6,386 nt of DNA. It comes from Clostridia bacterium (GTDB lineage: Bacteria; Bacillota_A; Clostridia; RUG12999). The position numbers and the translations under genes were made by a program. Within the stretch, counting starts at the first letter, position 1, and each line of letters starts with the position of its first letter. Location of the stretch: positions 1-6,386 of the forward strand of contig JAFYVD010000038.1 in the NCBI GenBank assembly GCA_017558425.1. The letters run 5' to 3'. Shown here piece by piece: positions 4,919 to 6,386 of the stretch. The notes under the pieces were generated by a model, which saw only the letters and a list, made by a program, of their open reading frames with translations, made no database searches and had not been told where the DNA came from.

Positions 4919-6386
4919 TTATTTGAAGTCAAACGAAATTACAGGGATGGTATTATCCTCTCCCCAACTTTCTGTGGGAACAAGAGATAATTTGTCAAAT
5001 TCTCCCGAAAGTTCAATGTGGTATGCACGTTTTCTGTTGTCTGTCACATTTAAAATTTCTACCTTTTTTCCTTCACATTCGCCAATCAGTTTAAAGCTTT
5101 TGCAAAGTGTTTTGGGCAGATGCATCTGCGGACTGTCAATCATAATATTAGCTCGTGTAGCATGAATCTGCTCACACCAGCCACCGGGCAATGTTTTGCG
5201 GTTTAAATCGCTGTCGAAAACAACGTGAACAGAGCTGAGCGCTGTTTTGTCAAACGAATATGTAATTTCTTCACCCGCTTTTACTGCATAGCAAGCAGAA
5301 TCTTTATCTGTTTCGTAAAGTCTGTGAGCTCTGTCCTGACCGTTTCTCAAAACATCGCCGCCGCTGAGCTTTGCATTTTTACAAACTTCCGAAATATCTC
5401 TTGTTTTTGAAGGCAAGAAAAGGTCGCTGTTCAGCAGTTTTTCCTGAAGTGTTTTTATTTCATTTACGTAAACGCCGTGAGGTGTCAAACCTTTTTTGGT
5501 TGCAATGGCAGCTGCATTACCAACCGCTTCACCCAAAAGTCCGCAAGTTGCCATAACTCTTATACTGCTCATTGCAGCGTGAGTCATACTGATGTTTCTG
5601 CCCGCAAAGAACAGGTTTTCAACATTTTCGGAATAAAGCGCTCTGTAGGGAAGTGAATAAGGCGCAGGAGTTTTGATGTCAGTGTTGGGCACACCTCTGT
5701 GGTGGAATCCACCCGGGAAATGGTCGTCAAGCGGCCATCCGCCGTAAGCAATTTCATCCTCGAACACTACGCCGTCGCACACGTCACGCTGAGTAACCAT
5801 ATACTCGCCGCACATTCTTCTGGATTCACGTTTGCCGGGCAAAAATCCGAGGACGTCAAGGTCCCATTTGCTAAAGTCACGCTCACCGTGATTTTTAACG
5901 AAATCCCACGCACCTGTTGCAAGTGAAAGGAGTTCATCGCGCAAATCTTCGGTATCATCTATGGTATTGCGGTTTCCTCCAAGCTCAAGATACCAGAAAT
6001 TTTCGTACTCACGGTCAAGCTCGGGGCTCTCGGGGAAATTATCGCGTGTCAGCTTTGTACTCCATTCGGGCGGTATGTACTCTATATTCTGCGTGGTTTC
6101 GTGCGCCTGAAGCAAGCAAGACATTCCCATTGTCATTGTGTCGGCATCTGTATGCGATGAGTCTTCGCCAAACTCCGCCATAGCTTCTCTACCAATACGG
6201 AAATCAGCTCCTGTCAGCGGTGCAAGAATACTGTCGCCCGAGCTGTCGCAGAAGAAACGTGCGCTCACCTCAACAAACGATTGCGTTGTCATCTGATAAC
6301 CTTTGACGCTTTTTATTTTCTTGCTTCTTCCGTCTGCAAAGCTACCGTCTTCGGTTTCAGCATCAATACAAGTACAGTTCAAAAGC
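4919..6386 (-). CDS. FAD-dependent oxidoreductase (FAD_oxidored family), 5' end outside the window
   Basis: The frame is open to the right edge; the TTG at 6382 is an internal codon, not a credible start, so the N-terminal GxGxxG dinucleotide-binding motif must lie outside. In the visible 488 codons, ARFFCDSSGDSILAPLTGADFRIGRE (about 41-66) is the family's second FAD-contact block, and NLFFAGRNISMTHAAMSSIRVM with GEAVGNAAAIA (256-294) is the C-terminal FAD-binding block. This matches the PF12831 group found in Bacteroides and Clostridia, often beside sugar-degradation genes. The last 150 or so residues look like a beta-sandwich, galactose-binding-like domain, with VHVVFDSDLNR (385-395). No signal peptide can be judged. 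The substrate is unknown. It is convergent with dpaAB and shares its terminator. The stop is TAA at 4921-4919. Confidence 0.9.
   Translation of the reverse strand, partial: LLNCTCIDAETEDGSFADGRSKKIKSVKGYQMTTQSFVEVSARFFCDSSGDSILAPLTGADFRIGREAMAEFGEDSSHTDADTMTMGMSCLLQAHETTQNIEYIPPEWSTKLTRDNFPESPELDREYENFWYLELGGNRNTIDDTEDLRDELLSLATGAWDFVKNHGERDFSKWDLDVLGFLPGKRESRRMCGEYMVTQRDVCDGVVFEDEIAYGGWPLDDHFPGGFHHRGVPNTDIKTPAPYSLPYRALYSENVENLFFAGRNISMTHAAMSSIRVMATCGLLGEAVGNAAAIATKKGLTPHGVYVNEIKTLQEKLLNSDLFLPSKTRDISEVCKNAKLSGGDVLRNGQDRAHRLYETDKDSACYAVKAGEEITYSFDKTALSSVHVVFDSDLNRKTLPGGWCEQIHATRANIMIDSPQMHLPKTLCKSFKLIGECEGKKVEILNVTDNRKRAYHIELSGEFDKLSLVPTESWGEDNTIPVISFDFK

Noticed and set aside
6380..6382. TTG at 6382-6380 as the start of the FAD oxidoreductase
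   Set aside because: The frame stays open to the window edge, family similarity is already under way in the first residues, and the FAD-binding N-terminus would be missing.

Overview
The window looks like a chromosomal segment of an endospore-forming, Gram-positive Clostridia-type bacterium. It has moderate to low GC by eye, strong AGGAGG-type ribosome binding sites, classical SigA-like promoters, an S-box riboswitch in front of metK, and the two subunits of dipicolinate synthase, which is a hallmark of spore formers. Several long reading frames resemble proteins common in gut Clostridia (stalk domain, acidic lipoprotein, FAD-dependent oxidoreductase), but the sequence alone does not fix a genus.

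Left part (1-989). A minus-strand gene begins at 42 and leaves the window. Its promoter (extended -10 at 76-81, -35 at 99-104) abuts a short plus-strand frame (99-302) that is the C-terminal end of a copper-amine-oxidase-N-like stalk-domain protein without its front. This looks like a rearrangement scar. A putative lipoprotein gene of unknown function (333-989) follows on the plus strand.

Middle part (990-2486). A consensus promoter, a SAM-I (S-box) riboswitch, an intrinsic terminator hairpin and metK form one complete regulatory unit, in which SAM represses the synthesis of SAM synthetase. A competing antiterminator helix can be read directly from the sequence. A strong bidirectional terminator separates metK from the convergent araC-type gene.

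Right part (2487-6386). An AraC-family regulator with an N-terminal cupin faces left. Back to back with it, dpaA and dpaB form a two-gene operon facing right, preceded by a sequence that fits a SigK (late mother-cell) promoter. The two promoters lie side by side within a 124-base intergenic region. A second bidirectional terminator, whose left arm runs into the end of dpaB, separates dpaB from a convergent FAD-dependent oxidoreductase gene whose 5' end lies beyond the right edge.

The functional links are modest. dpaAB makes dipicolinic acid for the spore core, metK supplies SAM, and the AraC regulator and FAD oxidoreductase resemble sugar-related accessory genes that may have flanked dpaAB by chance. 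I see no CRISPR array, insertion sequence, tRNA or rRNA, and no clear new multi-gene system. The most unusual spots are the truncated stalk-domain scar and the packed araC/dpaA promoter region.
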